Positions 8,788-17,109 of a stretch of 64,000 bases of DNA are shown here, one piece after another. Made by a program: the position numbers and the translations under genes. The first letter of the stretch is position 1, and each line of letters begins with the position of its first letter. The DNA comes from Novosphingobium aquimarinum (GTDB lineage: Bacteria > Pseudomonadota > Alphaproteobacteria > Sphingomonadales > Sphingomonadaceae). A model generated the notes under the pieces. The model was not told the DNA's origin. It made no database searches and was given only the letters and a program-made list of their open reading frames with translations. The stretch spans positions 124,001-188,000 of the forward strand of contig NZ_WRPO01000002.1 of NCBI RefSeq assembly GCF_009746585.1, read 5' to 3'.

Positions 8788-9312
8788 ATGGACACAAGAG
8801 CGCAAGCCATCGATCAGATCGGATTTCTGGTCGACGATCTCGACGCGGCCATCGCGCGATGGATCCGGCAATTCGGCGTCGGGCCGTGGACAGTGTTCCG
8901 CAATGTCGTGCTGGATGGCCACTATCGCGGCGCTCCGACCAGGGTCGGCATGGACGTTGCCCTGGGCTATCAGGGCGACATGCAAATCGAGCTGATCGCG
9001 GTCACGGACGAGGCCGCCTCTCCCTATCGCGCCGCCGATGGTCGGCGACTGCGGGGTCTGCACCATATAGCCCATATCGTGGACGACCTGGACCTCGCGG
9101 TCCGTGACGCGCAAGCTCGCGGCCTGGTCGTGGTTTTCACGGCTTCGAACCCGTCGACCCGTGTCGCCTACCTGAGCACTCCTGACGAACCCGAAACGCT
9201 ATTCGAGTTCATCCAGGGCGAGGGCATGCGGGAGATGTGGGAAGCCGGCGTGGCGGAAGCGCGTGCTTGGGATGGGCAAGAGCCGGTTCGCACGATCGAC
9301 CTTGCGTCTTGA
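8788..9312 (+). CDS. VOC-fold (glyoxalase/dioxygenase superfamily) protein
   Basis: A 174-residue protein with one vicinal-oxygen-chelate domain: an IDQIGFLVDDLDAAI start, GPWTVFRN, then a second half with LHHIAHIVDDLDLAV and a late FEFIQGEG. This layout fits metal-dependent lyases, epimerases or isomerases, such as the glyoxalase_4 subgroup often found in sphingomonad catabolic clusters. ATG 8788 was chosen over an upstream in-frame start because AAGGAGAGG lies directly before it. It is separated from the amidohydrolases by a terminator, which suggests separate or attenuated expression. The reaction is unknown. Confidence 0.85.
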   Translation: MDTRAQAIDQIGFLVDDLDAAIARWIRQFGVGPWTVFRNVVLDGHYRGAPTRVGMDVALGYQGDMQIELIAVTDEAASPYRAADGRRLRGLHHIAHIVDDLDLAVRDAQARGLVVVFTASNPSTRVAYLSTPDEPETLFEFIQGEGMREMWEAGVAEARAWDGQEPVRTIDLAS

Positions 9313-9334
9313 TCAGCGCGCGAAAGAACGTGTC

Positions 9335-9375
9335 CTCCAAACCAAAACGGCGCCCCTGTGAGGAGAAGCGCCGTT
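9335..9375 (-). terminator. Terminator downstream of the Coq4-family gene
   Basis: Inverted arms AACGGCGC (9346-9353) and GCGCCGTT (9368-9375) form an 8-bp stem. On the minus strand it is followed by TTTTGGTTT. It sits in the 90-base gap between the convergent VOC and Coq4-family genes and fits the end of the leftward transcript. Confidence 0.6.
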
Positions 9376-9402
9376 CGGTTGGGTAAGGTTTGACTTTGCG
9401 AT

Positions 9403-10296
9403 CTATTCGGCGGCGGTGGCCATCGGGCTGTCATCGTTGTCGAAGCGCGGATCCTCGCTAACGGCCGTGGTCCAGGCCCACTCACCCGCCGGCGGCGGAT
9501 TGGTGATGCCGAATTCCTCGCGAATGTCGCTGACCTGATGATCGAGATAGTCGCGGAATGGGATCAGGAAGAGCGGATGCTTCCAGGCCCGGCCCTGCAC
9601 GGCGCCGATATCCTCGGCGTCAAGCTCGACCTTGTAGGCTTCGGGATAGAACAGGCCGCTCTTCATCGTGGTCTTGGCCTTGAGATAGGCGCTGACGCGA
9701 TTGAAGAACGCCGCCAGTTCGGGCGTGAAGTAGCTGTAGAGCGCGCGCGCGTTGGCCGCCAGCAGCGCGACTTCACCGGCATGGTTCGTCTCGAACCCGG
9801 TGATCATGTGCTCGATGTCGTGGGTGTGCGTCCTCTCCTTCATGTAGAAGTCGAAGTCCGTCTTGATTTCCATACCCTGGTAGAAGTGGTCCATGTTGTA
9901 ACCACTGTTCACCACGAAATCATGGATCACCGCGCGCAAGGTGCCGGGTTTGGCATCCTTCAGTTCCTCTGGCGTGAACAGCGAGATCTTGCGCCCTTCG
10001 AGCCAGGACTTGAACAGAGGCAGGCGGGCCTTTTCTTCCTCGAACAGCTGGAAGATGCGCGGCCAATCCTCAAGCTCCATGAGGATCTTCACGACATTGG
10101 GAATGTAGGCGGTGTTGGGAACATCGGGCCCATTCCGCCGCAGCATTTCCTGCGCAATCAAGGACCGGAGTTCCCGGTGATTGAGATAGGGCGAGGAGCT
10201 GATCAGCGTCGAGCTCTCCGTCGTGTAGCTGGGTCCACTACCGTTGTAGTAGGCGTAGTCGGCATCACTTACCTTCGACGCGATATCGTTCATCAT
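9403..10296 (-). CDS. Coq4-family protein (ubiquinone-biosynthesis-like metal-binding fold)
   Basis: A 297-residue protein with the Coq4 hallmark HDxxH-x11-E: His159, Asp160, His163 and Glu175 in HDIEHMITGFETNHAGE. In mitochondria Coq4 binds a metal and supports ubiquinone assembly, recently linked to oxidative decarboxylation of the ring. Here the gene is not beside other ubiquinone genes but between a VOC protein and a TonB receptor, so it may act on a quinone- or aromatic-like pathway intermediate (inference). TTGGAGAG precedes two adjacent ATG codons (10296, 10293), and either could start the protein. Family call good, function open. Confidence 0.8.
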   Translation of the reverse strand: MMNDIASKVSDADYAYYNGSGPSYTTESSTLISSSPYLNHRELRSLIAQEMLRRNGPDVPNTAYIPNVVKILMELEDWPRIFQLFEEEKARLPLFKSWLEGRKISLFTPEELKDAKPGTLRAVIHDFVVNSGYNMDHFYQGMEIKTDFDFYMKERTHTHDIEHMITGFETNHAGEVALLAANARALYSYFTPELAAFFNRVSAYLKAKTTMKSGLFYPEAYKVELDAEDIGAVQGRAWKHPLFLIPFRDYLDHQVSDIREEFGITNPPPAGEWAWTTAVSEDPRFDNDDSPMATAAE

Positions 10297-10374
10297 CGCT
10301 CTCCAAACTGCGGCGCCTAATCCGCCCGGTCAGTTCGCGCTGACTCGGTGTCGGATTATTTTCGGATAGTAACT

Positions 10375-10412
10375 CCGAAACTCCGCCGGAGCAAGCACGC
10401 ATGCTCCGGCGG
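10375..10412 (-). terminator. Terminator-like hairpin downstream of the TonB-dependent receptor
   Basis: A perfect 11-bp stem CCGCCGGAGCA (10383-10393) / TGCTCCGGCGG (10402-10412) with an 8-base loop. It lies 9 bases past the receptor stop codon and is followed on the minus strand by AGTTTCGG. The U tract is short, so termination before the Coq4-family gene may be partial. CATTTTCG follows the stem on the plus strand. Confidence 0.65.
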
Positions 10413-10421
10413 CATTTTCGA

Positions 10422-12860
10422 TCAGAACGCGTATCCGACTTCGACGCCGTAGAGGCGGCCACGCTCGTAGCTGCCAATGAGCGACAGAACCGGCGCGCCG
10501 AACGAGACGACCTGCTTATCAAAGATGTTTTGACCGAAGGCCGAAATCGACACTTTGGAACCGCCGAGATCAAAGTCGACGAGCCCCGCGCGCGCATCAA
10601 CAAGCCAGAAGCCTGGCTGCTTGTTGAGGTCTTCCAAGACTTCCTGCCCAGCGAGATTGCGCAACGGCGTTGACGTCAGGAAATAGCCGCTCCGATACCG
10701 TCCTTCGATGCGAGCCTGCAAGTGCGCGCCCGCGAACACTTCGGGCGAGTCGTATTGCGCGGCCAGGCGGCCGGTCCAATCGGAATTATACGTTGTACGA
10801 GCAAAGTCCGCGACTTCGACGCCGTTCAGGATGAAAGTGTCGTAGTTGAGATCGGCATACCCGACGTTGCCGCTGAGCGTCAGGCCGTCGACGGGTATAA
10901 ATTCAGCCTCGACTTCGAAGCCTTTGATTGTCGCCTTGCCCGCGTTGTCGAAAAACTGCCGACCGTTGATGAAATTCTGCGTCTGCAGATCCTTGTAGTC
11001 GGAGTAGAACGCGGCCGCGTTCACGCGCAGCCGATTGTTCAGCATGGTCGTCTTCGCGCCGATTTCGTAAGCGGTCAGCGTTTCAGGCTTGTACGGAATG
11101 CCGCTCAGGATGCCGCCGGAAACATAACCGGTCGAAATCTTGGCGTAGAGCGTGCTGTCCGTATTCGGGCGCCAGGTGACGATGCCGGTATACGTCAGCT
11201 TCTTGTAGCTGACTTTGTAGGTACCCACGCCCAGAACACCCCCCTGACCGCCGGCAATTTCGTCGATCTGCAACTCACGATCGTCGATCGTGCCACGCAA
11301 GCCTGCGGTGATGTCGAGGGTATCGGTCAGGTGCAGGGTGCCTTGCGCGTAACCCGCCATGGAATCGTTGATCGCCAGCGTGCGCGTGGTGCCGCTGCCG
11401 AATGCCGCATCGAACGGAAGCGGCACCACGGTTCCCCCAATAATGGGCTCGAGAATGCCGAGAACGTCGGTCGCGGGCGAGCGTTCGTGGAAATAGAACA
11501 AGCCGCCGGTCAGTTCATATGCATCGTCGCTCAACTGGAACTGAAGTTCCTGACTGAACTGCTTCTGCTTAGTGGAGCGCGCTGTCAGCAGCGAGAAGAA
11601 GTAATCGTTCATGCCCGGCGCGTTGGCCGGATTGAACAGGATCGCCTGCCGCTGTTCGTTGGTGAGCGTAGGATCGAGGAAAGCGCCGAATTGCGCCGCG
11701 CTGAAACGCAGGCCGCCCGTAGCGGCGAGGTCAAAGATATTGGGGTACTGCTTGAACTTGCGGAACGCGGTGATGCTTTTGACGGTGAGATGATCCGAAC
11801 CGATCGCGGTAAGCGTCAGGCTATGGCCCTGCGTAACGGTACGTTCCTCGCTCGTGGCGTTCGCGACCTGGTCCAAGCGCGTCGGCGATTGGTTGGTAAT
11901 GCCTCCGAACAAAGGCTGCAGACTGATAATGGGTTGGAGCAATTGCCCGGACTGATCGGGGATCACGCCGAAGGCCTGCACCGGACGGCCCGTCGCGCGC
12001 GCATCGGTGTAGTCGAAGCGATAATCGGCGGTGACATCGCCAAAGATGCCGCGGACGGCGACTTGTCCGCCGTCCACGTTGCGCCTGCCCAGTTTCTTGG
12101 CGAACTTCTGCGTGCCGAACGAGGGAGCCCGGAAGGACAAGTCGATCGTCTGCCCGCCGATGAGGTTGGTGTAATCGCCTTCGATCTCGTCATGCAGATA
12201 AGCAAGCTTGACGGTGAACGGACCGAACGCCGGCAAGTCCAGAACCGCCTTGCCGCGAAGCTGGTCGTAATTGCCGTAGGACGCGGTCGCCTTGAGGCCC
12301 CACTCGCCCTTTGGCGGTGCCGAAACGAGGCTGATCGCGCCCGAAGTGGCGTTACGGCCGAACAGCGTTCCCTGCGGTCCGCGAAGCACTTCGACGCGCT
12401 GAATGTCAGCGAGATCGAAGATCGAACCCACGGTACGGCCGACATAGACGCCATCGATGTAGATGCCGACCTTGGGATCGACTGCGTTGTTCGACGTACC
12501 TGAAGCAATACCGCGCACGATAATGGTCGAGTTCGAGGACAGGCCCTGGTTGTTGATCTGAAGGCTCGGCGCAACGCCCGCGAGGTTCTTGACGTTGGTC
12601 ACGCGAAGCTGATCGATCTGCTCGCTGCTGATCGCGGTGACCGCGACCGGAACCTTCTGCAGGCTTTCCTCGCGGCGCTGCGCCGTCACGACGATGTCGG
12701 CCAGACCGGTGTATCCGTCAGGCTCGGCGGGCGGCGTGGTTTTGGAGACCGGCGCTTTCGTATCACTGACGAGCGGCTCTACGTCCGTGCTCTGCGCGTG
12801 GGCTGCTGTCGCCATGCCGGACACTCCGGCGAGAGCGAGCGCAATTGTACTGATCCTCAT
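10422..12860 (-). CDS. TonB-dependent outer-membrane receptor
   Basis: An 812-residue receptor with a cleavable signal peptide (about residues 1-22, ending AAHA-Q), a TonB box plus plug start DIVVTAQRREESLQKVPVAV, a plug domain to about residue 200, a 22-strand barrel region rich in aromatic and Asp residues, and a terminal aromatic residue (GYAF). AGGAG lies just before the ATG. The type is the large sphingomonad receptor family that imports hydrophobic or large substrates as well as siderophores. Its place among degradation genes suggests it takes up the pathway substrate; no heme or siderophore genes are nearby. Confidence 0.95.
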   Translation of the reverse strand: MRISTIALALAGVSGMATAAHAQSTDVEPLVSDTKAPVSKTTPPAEPDGYTGLADIVVTAQRREESLQKVPVAVTAISSEQIDQLRVTNVKNLAGVAPSLQINNQGLSSNSTIIVRGIASGTSNNAVDPKVGIYIDGVYVGRTVGSIFDLADIQRVEVLRGPQGTLFGRNATSGAISLVSAPPKGEWGLKATASYGNYDQLRGKAVLDLPAFGPFTVKLAYLHDEIEGDYTNLIGGQTIDLSFRAPSFGTQKFAKKLGRRNVDGGQVAVRGIFGDVTADYRFDYTDARATGRPVQAFGVIPDQSGQLLQPIISLQPLFGGITNQSPTRLDQVANATSEERTVTQGHSLTLTAIGSDHLTVKSITAFRKFKQYPNIFDLAATGGLRFSAAQFGAFLDPTLTNEQRQAILFNPANAPGMNDYFFSLLTARSTKQKQFSQELQFQLSDDAYELTGGLFYFHERSPATDVLGILEPIIGGTVVPLPFDAAFGSGTTRTLAINDSMAGYAQGTLHLTDTLDITAGLRGTIDDRELQIDEIAGGQGGVLGVGTYKVSYKKLTYTGIVTWRPNTDSTLYAKISTGYVSGGILSGIPYKPETLTAYEIGAKTTMLNNRLRVNAAAFYSDYKDLQTQNFINGRQFFDNAGKATIKGFEVEAEFIPVDGLTLSGNVGYADLNYDTFILNGVEVADFARTTYNSDWTGRLAAQYDSPEVFAGAHLQARIEGRYRSGYFLTSTPLRNLAGQEVLEDLNKQPGFWLVDARAGLVDFDLGGSKVSISAFGQNIFDKQVVSFGAPVLSLIGSYERGRLYGVEVGYAF

Positions 12861-13185
12861 GGCAATCCACTCCTGTTATTTTTTATCGGGTTTTTGTCGG
12901 CACGTTTTCGGGGCGGGATGAGCGCAGGCTCACCCGTGAATGTTCGTGGCACCATATGAGCAAGAGGCGCGCTGCCGACTGTGCCGGTCAGCCGCTCATG
13001 CGTCGAAATTCAGGCTAGATGATCCCGTTTCATCATACTGCTTTGTCTCCCAATGCGACATCCGCGAAGCGGAAGTGCACCCATAGCTACGCATTTCTCA
13101 AGGAATGCTGCTTGGAAGAACTAAAAGAACGAGCGCAGGCGTCAAGAGGGCTTCGATAATTCTTCGCGCCAGCGCAGCGCCATGA
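12861..13185. promoter_or_regulatory. Intergenic region upstream of the TonB-dependent receptor
   Basis: 325 bases without a credible gene, lying upstream of the leftward receptor gene and after the end of the HTH regulator gene. Near the receptor, the minus strand has AGGAG and an A-rich leader (complement of the T-rich stretch about 12877-12897). The receptor promoter and perhaps a regulator-binding site should be here, but no -35/-10 pair was clear enough to mark. Confidence 0.4.
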
Positions 13186-13935
13186 TCAAGGCTTGATCAT
13201 CGGCCCCATCGACCGAGCGACGGCAAGAACCGCGTACCAATCGGCCGGTAGCGATGACGTGCGCCGATCCTCTGTTTCGAGCGCCCGCATTTCTGCACGA
13301 AAGCCCTCGATGCGTTCGCGCAGTCGTGCGAGCCCCAATGGAGACAGCTTGATTGTCTCCGCACCGTAGATTGCGTCCGGCTCGCCGTAATCCATCGTGA
13401 AGAACAGCGGCTTCAAGTGCCGCTCGAAGTGCCGTCGCATGGGTGTGCGCTGCCAGGCATGGGTGGGGCTGAGTCGCGCGCGCAACCGCCCGCCCGGCAA
13501 CCGATCGACCAGAGCCAGGCGTTCCAGACGTTGCACATGATGTTCGACTTCTTCGGCCGCGATGTGAAAGGCTTCGGTCGCTTCGCTCGGCGGCCAGCCG
13601 TTGACGATCAGGAAAAAGAGAGTGGAAAGATTGGAATCCTTGGTCAGCGCTTCTTCCTGGGCAAGCGTCAGCTTGTCCTGCTGTTGCGCGGTCATCCGGC
13701 TGGTTTCGGCGAGCTCGGCCAGCGTGGTATCCGCCATGGCGCACAGCGTGCCTAGCGTATGGAAGCTGAGGCCGCGCCCGTGCAGCCAGCGCTTCACCGT
13801 TGCGGTACCCACTCCGAGCTCGGTGGCGATCCCCGCCTGAGTCCAGCCCGCCCCACTCAGCGCACGCCGCAAGGCAGCGAGCAAAGCACCCTCCTCCCGC
13901 GCGCTCGTATCACCGTAGGATCTATCCGGCATCAT
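13186..13935 (-). CDS. Helix-turn-helix (XRE-like) transcriptional regulator
   Basis: From ATG at 13935 (GGGGATCAAGAG upstream) the protein has about 249 residues. An N-terminal lambda-repressor-like HTH carries GWTQAGIATELGVGTATVKRWLHGRG, here noted as the segments TQAGIATELGV and TATVKRWL. A helical middle region and a MarR/winged-like stretch (HHVQRLERLALVDRLPGGR) follow. A second ATG at 13932 is equally possible, and the open frame extends further upstream without a good start. Its position just upstream of the TonB receptor on the same strand suggests control of that receptor (inference). Confidence 0.75.
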   Translation of the reverse strand: MMPDRSYGDTSAREEGALLAALRRALSGAGWTQAGIATELGVGTATVKRWLHGRGLSFHTLGTLCAMADTTLAELAETSRMTAQQQDKLTLAQEEALTKDSNLSTLFFLIVNGWPPSEATEAFHIAAEEVEHHVQRLERLALVDRLPGGRLRARLSPTHAWQRTPMRRHFERHLKPLFFTMDYGEPDAIYGAETIKLSPLGLARLRERIEGFRAEMRALETEDRRTSSLPADWYAVLAVARSMGPMIKP

Positions 13936-14048
13936 CTCTTGATCCCCTGTCCGTTGCCGAACGTGACGATCCGCCTGCTGCCTGCCTATTCTTGCATTAT
14001 GGCCAGGCGATGTCGGTGGCGCCAGCATCGTTCTTCCATCATCAACTG

Positions 14049-14081
14049 ATCCGGCCGCGCGATTGCGGCCGGATTTTTCTT
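14049..14081 (+). terminator. Strong plus-strand intrinsic terminator with no plus-strand gene
   Basis: A perfect 10-bp stem ATCCGGCCGC (14049-14058) / GCGGCCGGAT (14065-14074) with a 6-base loop is followed by TTTTTCTTTA on the plus strand. Both neighbouring genes are on the minus strand, and the minus side of the stem has no U tract. It implies a rightward transcript ending here or an imperfect bidirectional terminator for the SDR gene. Confidence 0.7.
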
Positions 14082-14086
14082 TAGAC

Positions 14087-14890
14087 TTATCGCCCTCCGT
14101 CTACCGCGATGTCGATGCCGTTGATGAAATCGGCACGCGGGTCTGCAAGGAACGCGATTGCATGCGCGACGTCCGCGGGTTCCCCGATACGTCCCGCGAA
14201 GTTCGAGATCATCTCGTCCTGCACGTGGCGCGTGATCGCGTCCCAATCATCCTCCCAGCCTTTTTCCTTGGCTATCTTGGCCAGCCAGCGGTCGGGCCCG
14301 TCGGAATGCGTCAATCCCGGACTTACGCTGTTCGCGGTAATTCCCGTGCGTGCCAGGGCCATCGCCAGACTGCGGGTCAGCGAGCGAATAGCCAGTTTGG
14401 CCGCCTGATAGTCCGGAATGATGGGCATCGGGAAACTGGCCGATTCGCTCGAAAGCTGGATCAGTCGGCCCCACCCGTTCTCTTTCATCGCCGGCACCGC
14501 ATTACGAATAAGGCGAACCATCGAGGTGACGTTGCTGTTGTAGTGCCGGTTCCAGAGATCCGGCTCGACATCGAGCCAGGGCATCGTCCCGTTCCCGGCG
14601 GACTCGCCGCCGGCATTGTTGACCAGAATATCGATGCCGCCGAGCGCCTGCTCGGCCGTCTTGAACACCGCATCGGCGCTCTCGTCGTCGGAGAGTGAGC
14701 CGATCGCCACGTGGACAGGGGTGCCAGTTCCAACGGTCAGCCGGCTTCGCGCCGCGTCCAGACGCTCGGCATCCCGGCCATGGATGCACAGCACGGCACC
14801 CTCTTCTGCGAGTCGCCTGGCGATGCCTTCACCCAGCCCCGAACTGGCCCCGGTGACGAGCGCGCGCTTGCCATCGAGTGGCCGGCTCAT
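14087..14890 (-). CDS. Short-chain dehydrogenase/reductase (classical SDR)
   Basis: A 267-residue oxidoreductase with TGASSGLG at residues 13-20, NNAG at 91-94, and the catalytic residues Ser148, Tyr161 and Lys165. An insertion after the strand carrying SPGLTHSDG makes a larger substrate lid than in the other local SDRs. Its start overlaps the stop of the SnoaL-like gene by 4 bases (ATGA type), so the two are translationally coupled. Probable role: redox of an alcohol or ketone in the same pathway. Confidence 0.9.
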   Translation of the reverse strand: MSRPLDGKRALVTGASSGLGEGIARRLAEEGAVLCIHGRDAERLDAARSRLTVGTGTPVHVAIGSLSDDESADAVFKTAEQALGGIDILVNNAGGESAGNGTMPWLDVEPDLWNRHYNSNVTSMVRLIRNAVPAMKENGWGRLIQLSSESASFPMPIIPDYQAAKLAIRSLTRSLAMALARTGITANSVSPGLTHSDGPDRWLAKIAKEKGWEDDWDAITRHVQDEMISNFAGRIGEPADVAHAIAFLADPRADFINGIDIAVDGGR

Positions 14891-15339
14891 GCGCGGAACT
14901 CGATCTTGATCCGGGTCAGCCTGGTCGCCGAGATCAACCAGCGATCGCCGACCTTGGTGTATCGATCAAAGTAGTGCCCCCAGCCATGCATCCGGCCTGC
15001 GGGCAGCACCGAATTTCCTTCAGGTACCCACAGCCAGTCTTCCATCGACCAGACCGCCGTTGCTTCCGTTTCGGAGAGGACTTCGATCCGCGGCATGTAG
15101 CCGAAGTGCGCCGTGGTAACGCCCTCCAGCACGTAGCCGTTGTTCGCGGCGAAGGCCTTGGGGTCCCTGGTCAGCAGGTCCGGGTTATGCGGCTCGACGG
15201 CCTCGCGCATATCGGTTTCGGCATCGACCGTGAAATTGGCGACGAGTCCGTCCCAATCTTTTTCGTCCACGCAGCGGAAATACTCCGCCTTGCAGCGCTT
15301 TACGCCTTCGATCGCCAGCAAAGTGTCGACGGGGTCCAT
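14887..15339 (-). CDS. SnoaL-like / NTF2-fold protein
   Basis: A 150-residue cone-fold protein of the SnoaL_4 type. It starts with an IEGVKRCKAEYFRCVDEKDW helix pattern (residues about 10-29), followed by a VDAETDM strand, a conserved TTAHFGYMPRIE segment and a WLWVPEG loop. Relatives act as small dehydratases, isomerases or cyclases in steroid and polyketide-like pathways, or as subunits of ring hydroxylases. It has GGAGAGG upstream and overlaps the downstream SDR by 4 bases. It is divergent from the SDR at 15513 across a 173-base gap that must hold both promoters. Reaction unknown. Confidence 0.85.
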   Translation of the reverse strand: MDPVDTLLAIEGVKRCKAEYFRCVDEKDWDGLVANFTVDAETDMREAVEPHNPDLLTRDPKAFAANNGYVLEGVTTAHFGYMPRIEVLSETEATAVWSMEDWLWVPEGNSVLPAGRMHGWGHYFDRYTKVGDRWLISATRLTRIKIEFRA

Positions 15340-15512
15340 AAACCTCTCCTTCTCAATCGCTCGGCCTGACGCCGATCTTCGAATGGGTCTTATGCTATGG
15401 TCGTATGCAGAACCAAGCTTGAAATTGACAACGCATTACCGCACACCCTCACCCGACTGACAAGGCGCTTGCGTAGTCATGATATAAAGAAATCGATTCG
15501 AGGGAGAGGAAC

Positions 15513-16304
15513 ATGGGCAGGCTTCAAGATAAGGTCGCCATCATCAGCGGCGCGGCGCAAGGCATGGGGGCGGCAACGGCGCGCCTGTTCGCGGCCGAAG
15601 GCGCCAAGGTGGTTCTTGGAGATATCCTGGATGACAAGGGGCGTGCCCTTGCCGATGAAATTGGCGAAGCCGCGCTGTTCCAGCATCTCGACGTTCGCTC
15701 CGAAGAAGACTGGAGCGCCATCGTCAAGGCGGCGACGGATCGTTTCGGCAAGCTCGACATTCTCGTCAACAACGCCGCCGTGGTGCATTTCACCGCCGCC
15801 GAAGACATGGTGAAGGAAGATGCCGAGCGAGTACTCGGGATCAACGTCATCGGCACGATGATGGGCGTGAAGCATGCCGTCCCGGCGCTGAAAGCCAATG
15901 GCAAGGGCGTGATCGTCAATATCTCGTCGGTCGATGGACTGCGCGGGTGCAACGGCCTCACCGCGTACACGGCCTCGAAGTGGGCGGTGCGTGGTATCAC
16001 GAAATCCTATGCGTATGAATTTGGGCCGCATGGCATTCGCGTGGTCTCGGTTCATCCCGGCGGCGTGAACACCGAAATGGGCAATCCCGGCAACGAAGCG
16101 GCCGACGTGGTCAACGCGCGCAGTTTCCAGCGCGTGCCGCTGCAGCGCATCGGCGAGGCCGAGGAAATCGCGCGCGTCACGCTCTTCGTTGCGAGCGACG
16201 ATGCAAGCTATGTCTCGGGCGCTGAGATAGCCGTCGATGGTGGCTGGACCGCCGGGCACTATGAAGCGATGCTGCCCAATTGCGCACCGGCCATGAAAGC
16301 GTGA
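15513..16304 (+). CDS. Short-chain dehydrogenase/reductase, hydroxysteroid-dehydrogenase-like
   Basis: A 263-residue classical SDR with SGAAQGMG at residues 12-19, NNAA at 86-89, and the catalytic set Ser139, Tyr152, Lys156. The pattern HPGGVNTEM after the active site and the late VDGGWTAGH resemble 3-alpha/20-beta-hydroxysteroid dehydrogenases, which reduce or oxidise ring alcohols. GAGGGAGAGGAAC precedes the ATG. It overlaps the next SDR by 4 bases, making a three-SDR operon. The hydroxysteroid label is by resemblance only. Confidence 0.88.
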   Translation: MGRLQDKVAIISGAAQGMGAATARLFAAEGAKVVLGDILDDKGRALADEIGEAALFQHLDVRSEEDWSAIVKAATDRFGKLDILVNNAAVVHFTAAEDMVKEDAERVLGINVIGTMMGVKHAVPALKANGKGVIVNISSVDGLRGCNGLTAYTASKWAVRGITKSYAYEFGPHGIRVVSVHPGGVNTEMGNPGNEAADVVNARSFQRVPLQRIGEAEEIARVTLFVASDDASYVSGAEIAVDGGWTAGHYEAMLPNCAPAMKA

Positions 16305-17068
16305 GCGAGGCTGTGCTTGGCGGCAAAGTCGCGCTCGTGACCGGGGCGGGCCAGGGCGTGGGGCGCGGCATCGCGCTCGCGCTCGCCAAGGCCGGCGCCG
16401 CAGTTGCGCTGGCCGGTCGCACGCGGTCGAAGGTCGAGACGGTTGCCCAGGAGATTTCGGATGCGGGCGGACGCGCGGAGGCGTTCGAAAGCGATGTCAA
16501 AAACGCGGCCTCGCTCGCGGCGCTTGTCGATGGCGTCGTGGCTAAGCTCGGCAGCCTCGACATCCTCGTCAACAATGCCCAGGAAGTGCCTCTGGGGCCG
16601 TTGCTGTCGGTCGATGACGCGGCCTTCGAGGCGGGTTTCGTCTCCGGCCCGCTCGCGAGCTTTCGCTTGATGAAGATCTGTCATCCGCATCTCAAGCGAA
16701 CGGGCGAAGGCGTCATCATCAATCTGGCGACTTCGGCGGCGGTTCGCTGGGATATGGCCGGGTACGGCGCCTATTCCGCGGTGAAGCAAGCCACCCGTTC
16801 GCTCACGCGAGCCGCGGCGGCGGAGTGGGGCCCCGACGGGATCCGCGTGCTCACCGTCGCACCACATGCGGACTCGCCCGGTCTCAAAGCCTGGATCGAA
16901 GCCAGGCCTGAAGAAGCCGAAGCGTTTTTCCAGACGATCCCGCTGCGGCGCATCGGTCGCTGCGAAGAAGACATCGGCAGAGCGGTCGCCGCGTTGTGCG
17001 GTCCCGACATGGGCTATCTTACAGGCGCCACGGTGCCCCTCGACGGGGGTCAAGCAAACTTCGACTAG
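16301..17068 (+). CDS. Short-chain dehydrogenase/reductase (classical SDR)
   Basis: Starting at GTG 16301, which overlaps the preceding stop (GTGA), the protein has 255 residues. A TTG at 16280 is also in frame but would create a longer overlap. It has TGAGQGVG at residues 14-21, NNAQ at 91-94, and the catalytic residues Ser145, Tyr158 and Lys162. The region after the active site (VAPHADSPGLKAW) lacks the usual PG-T turn, so the substrate pocket differs from its neighbours. It is the second of three consecutive rightward SDRs. Confidence 0.88.
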   Translation: MSEAVLGGKVALVTGAGQGVGRGIALALAKAGAAVALAGRTRSKVETVAQEISDAGGRAEAFESDVKNAASLAALVDGVVAKLGSLDILVNNAQEVPLGPLLSVDDAAFEAGFVSGPLASFRLMKICHPHLKRTGEGVIINLATSAAVRWDMAGYGAYSAVKQATRSLTRAAAAEWGPDGIRVLTVAPHADSPGLKAWIEARPEEAEAFFQTIPLRRIGRCEEDIGRAVAALCGPDMGYLTGATVPLDGGQANFD

Positions 17069-17109
17069 GCGCTCGCTTCGGCGCCCGTCCAAGCAAACAG
17101 GAGAATGGG

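Noticed and set aside
10722..12503. 593-codon plus-strand frame opposite the TonB receptor
   Set aside because: The receptor frame has signal peptide, TonB box and barrel end; the opposite frame is a GC-rich shadow with no start signal.
13182..13200. Near-perfect palindrome ATGATCAAG-G-CTTGATCAT at the HTH regulator stop codon
   Set aside because: It spans the last codons of the gene, has no U tract and is short; coincidence cannot be excluded, so it is not listed as a site.
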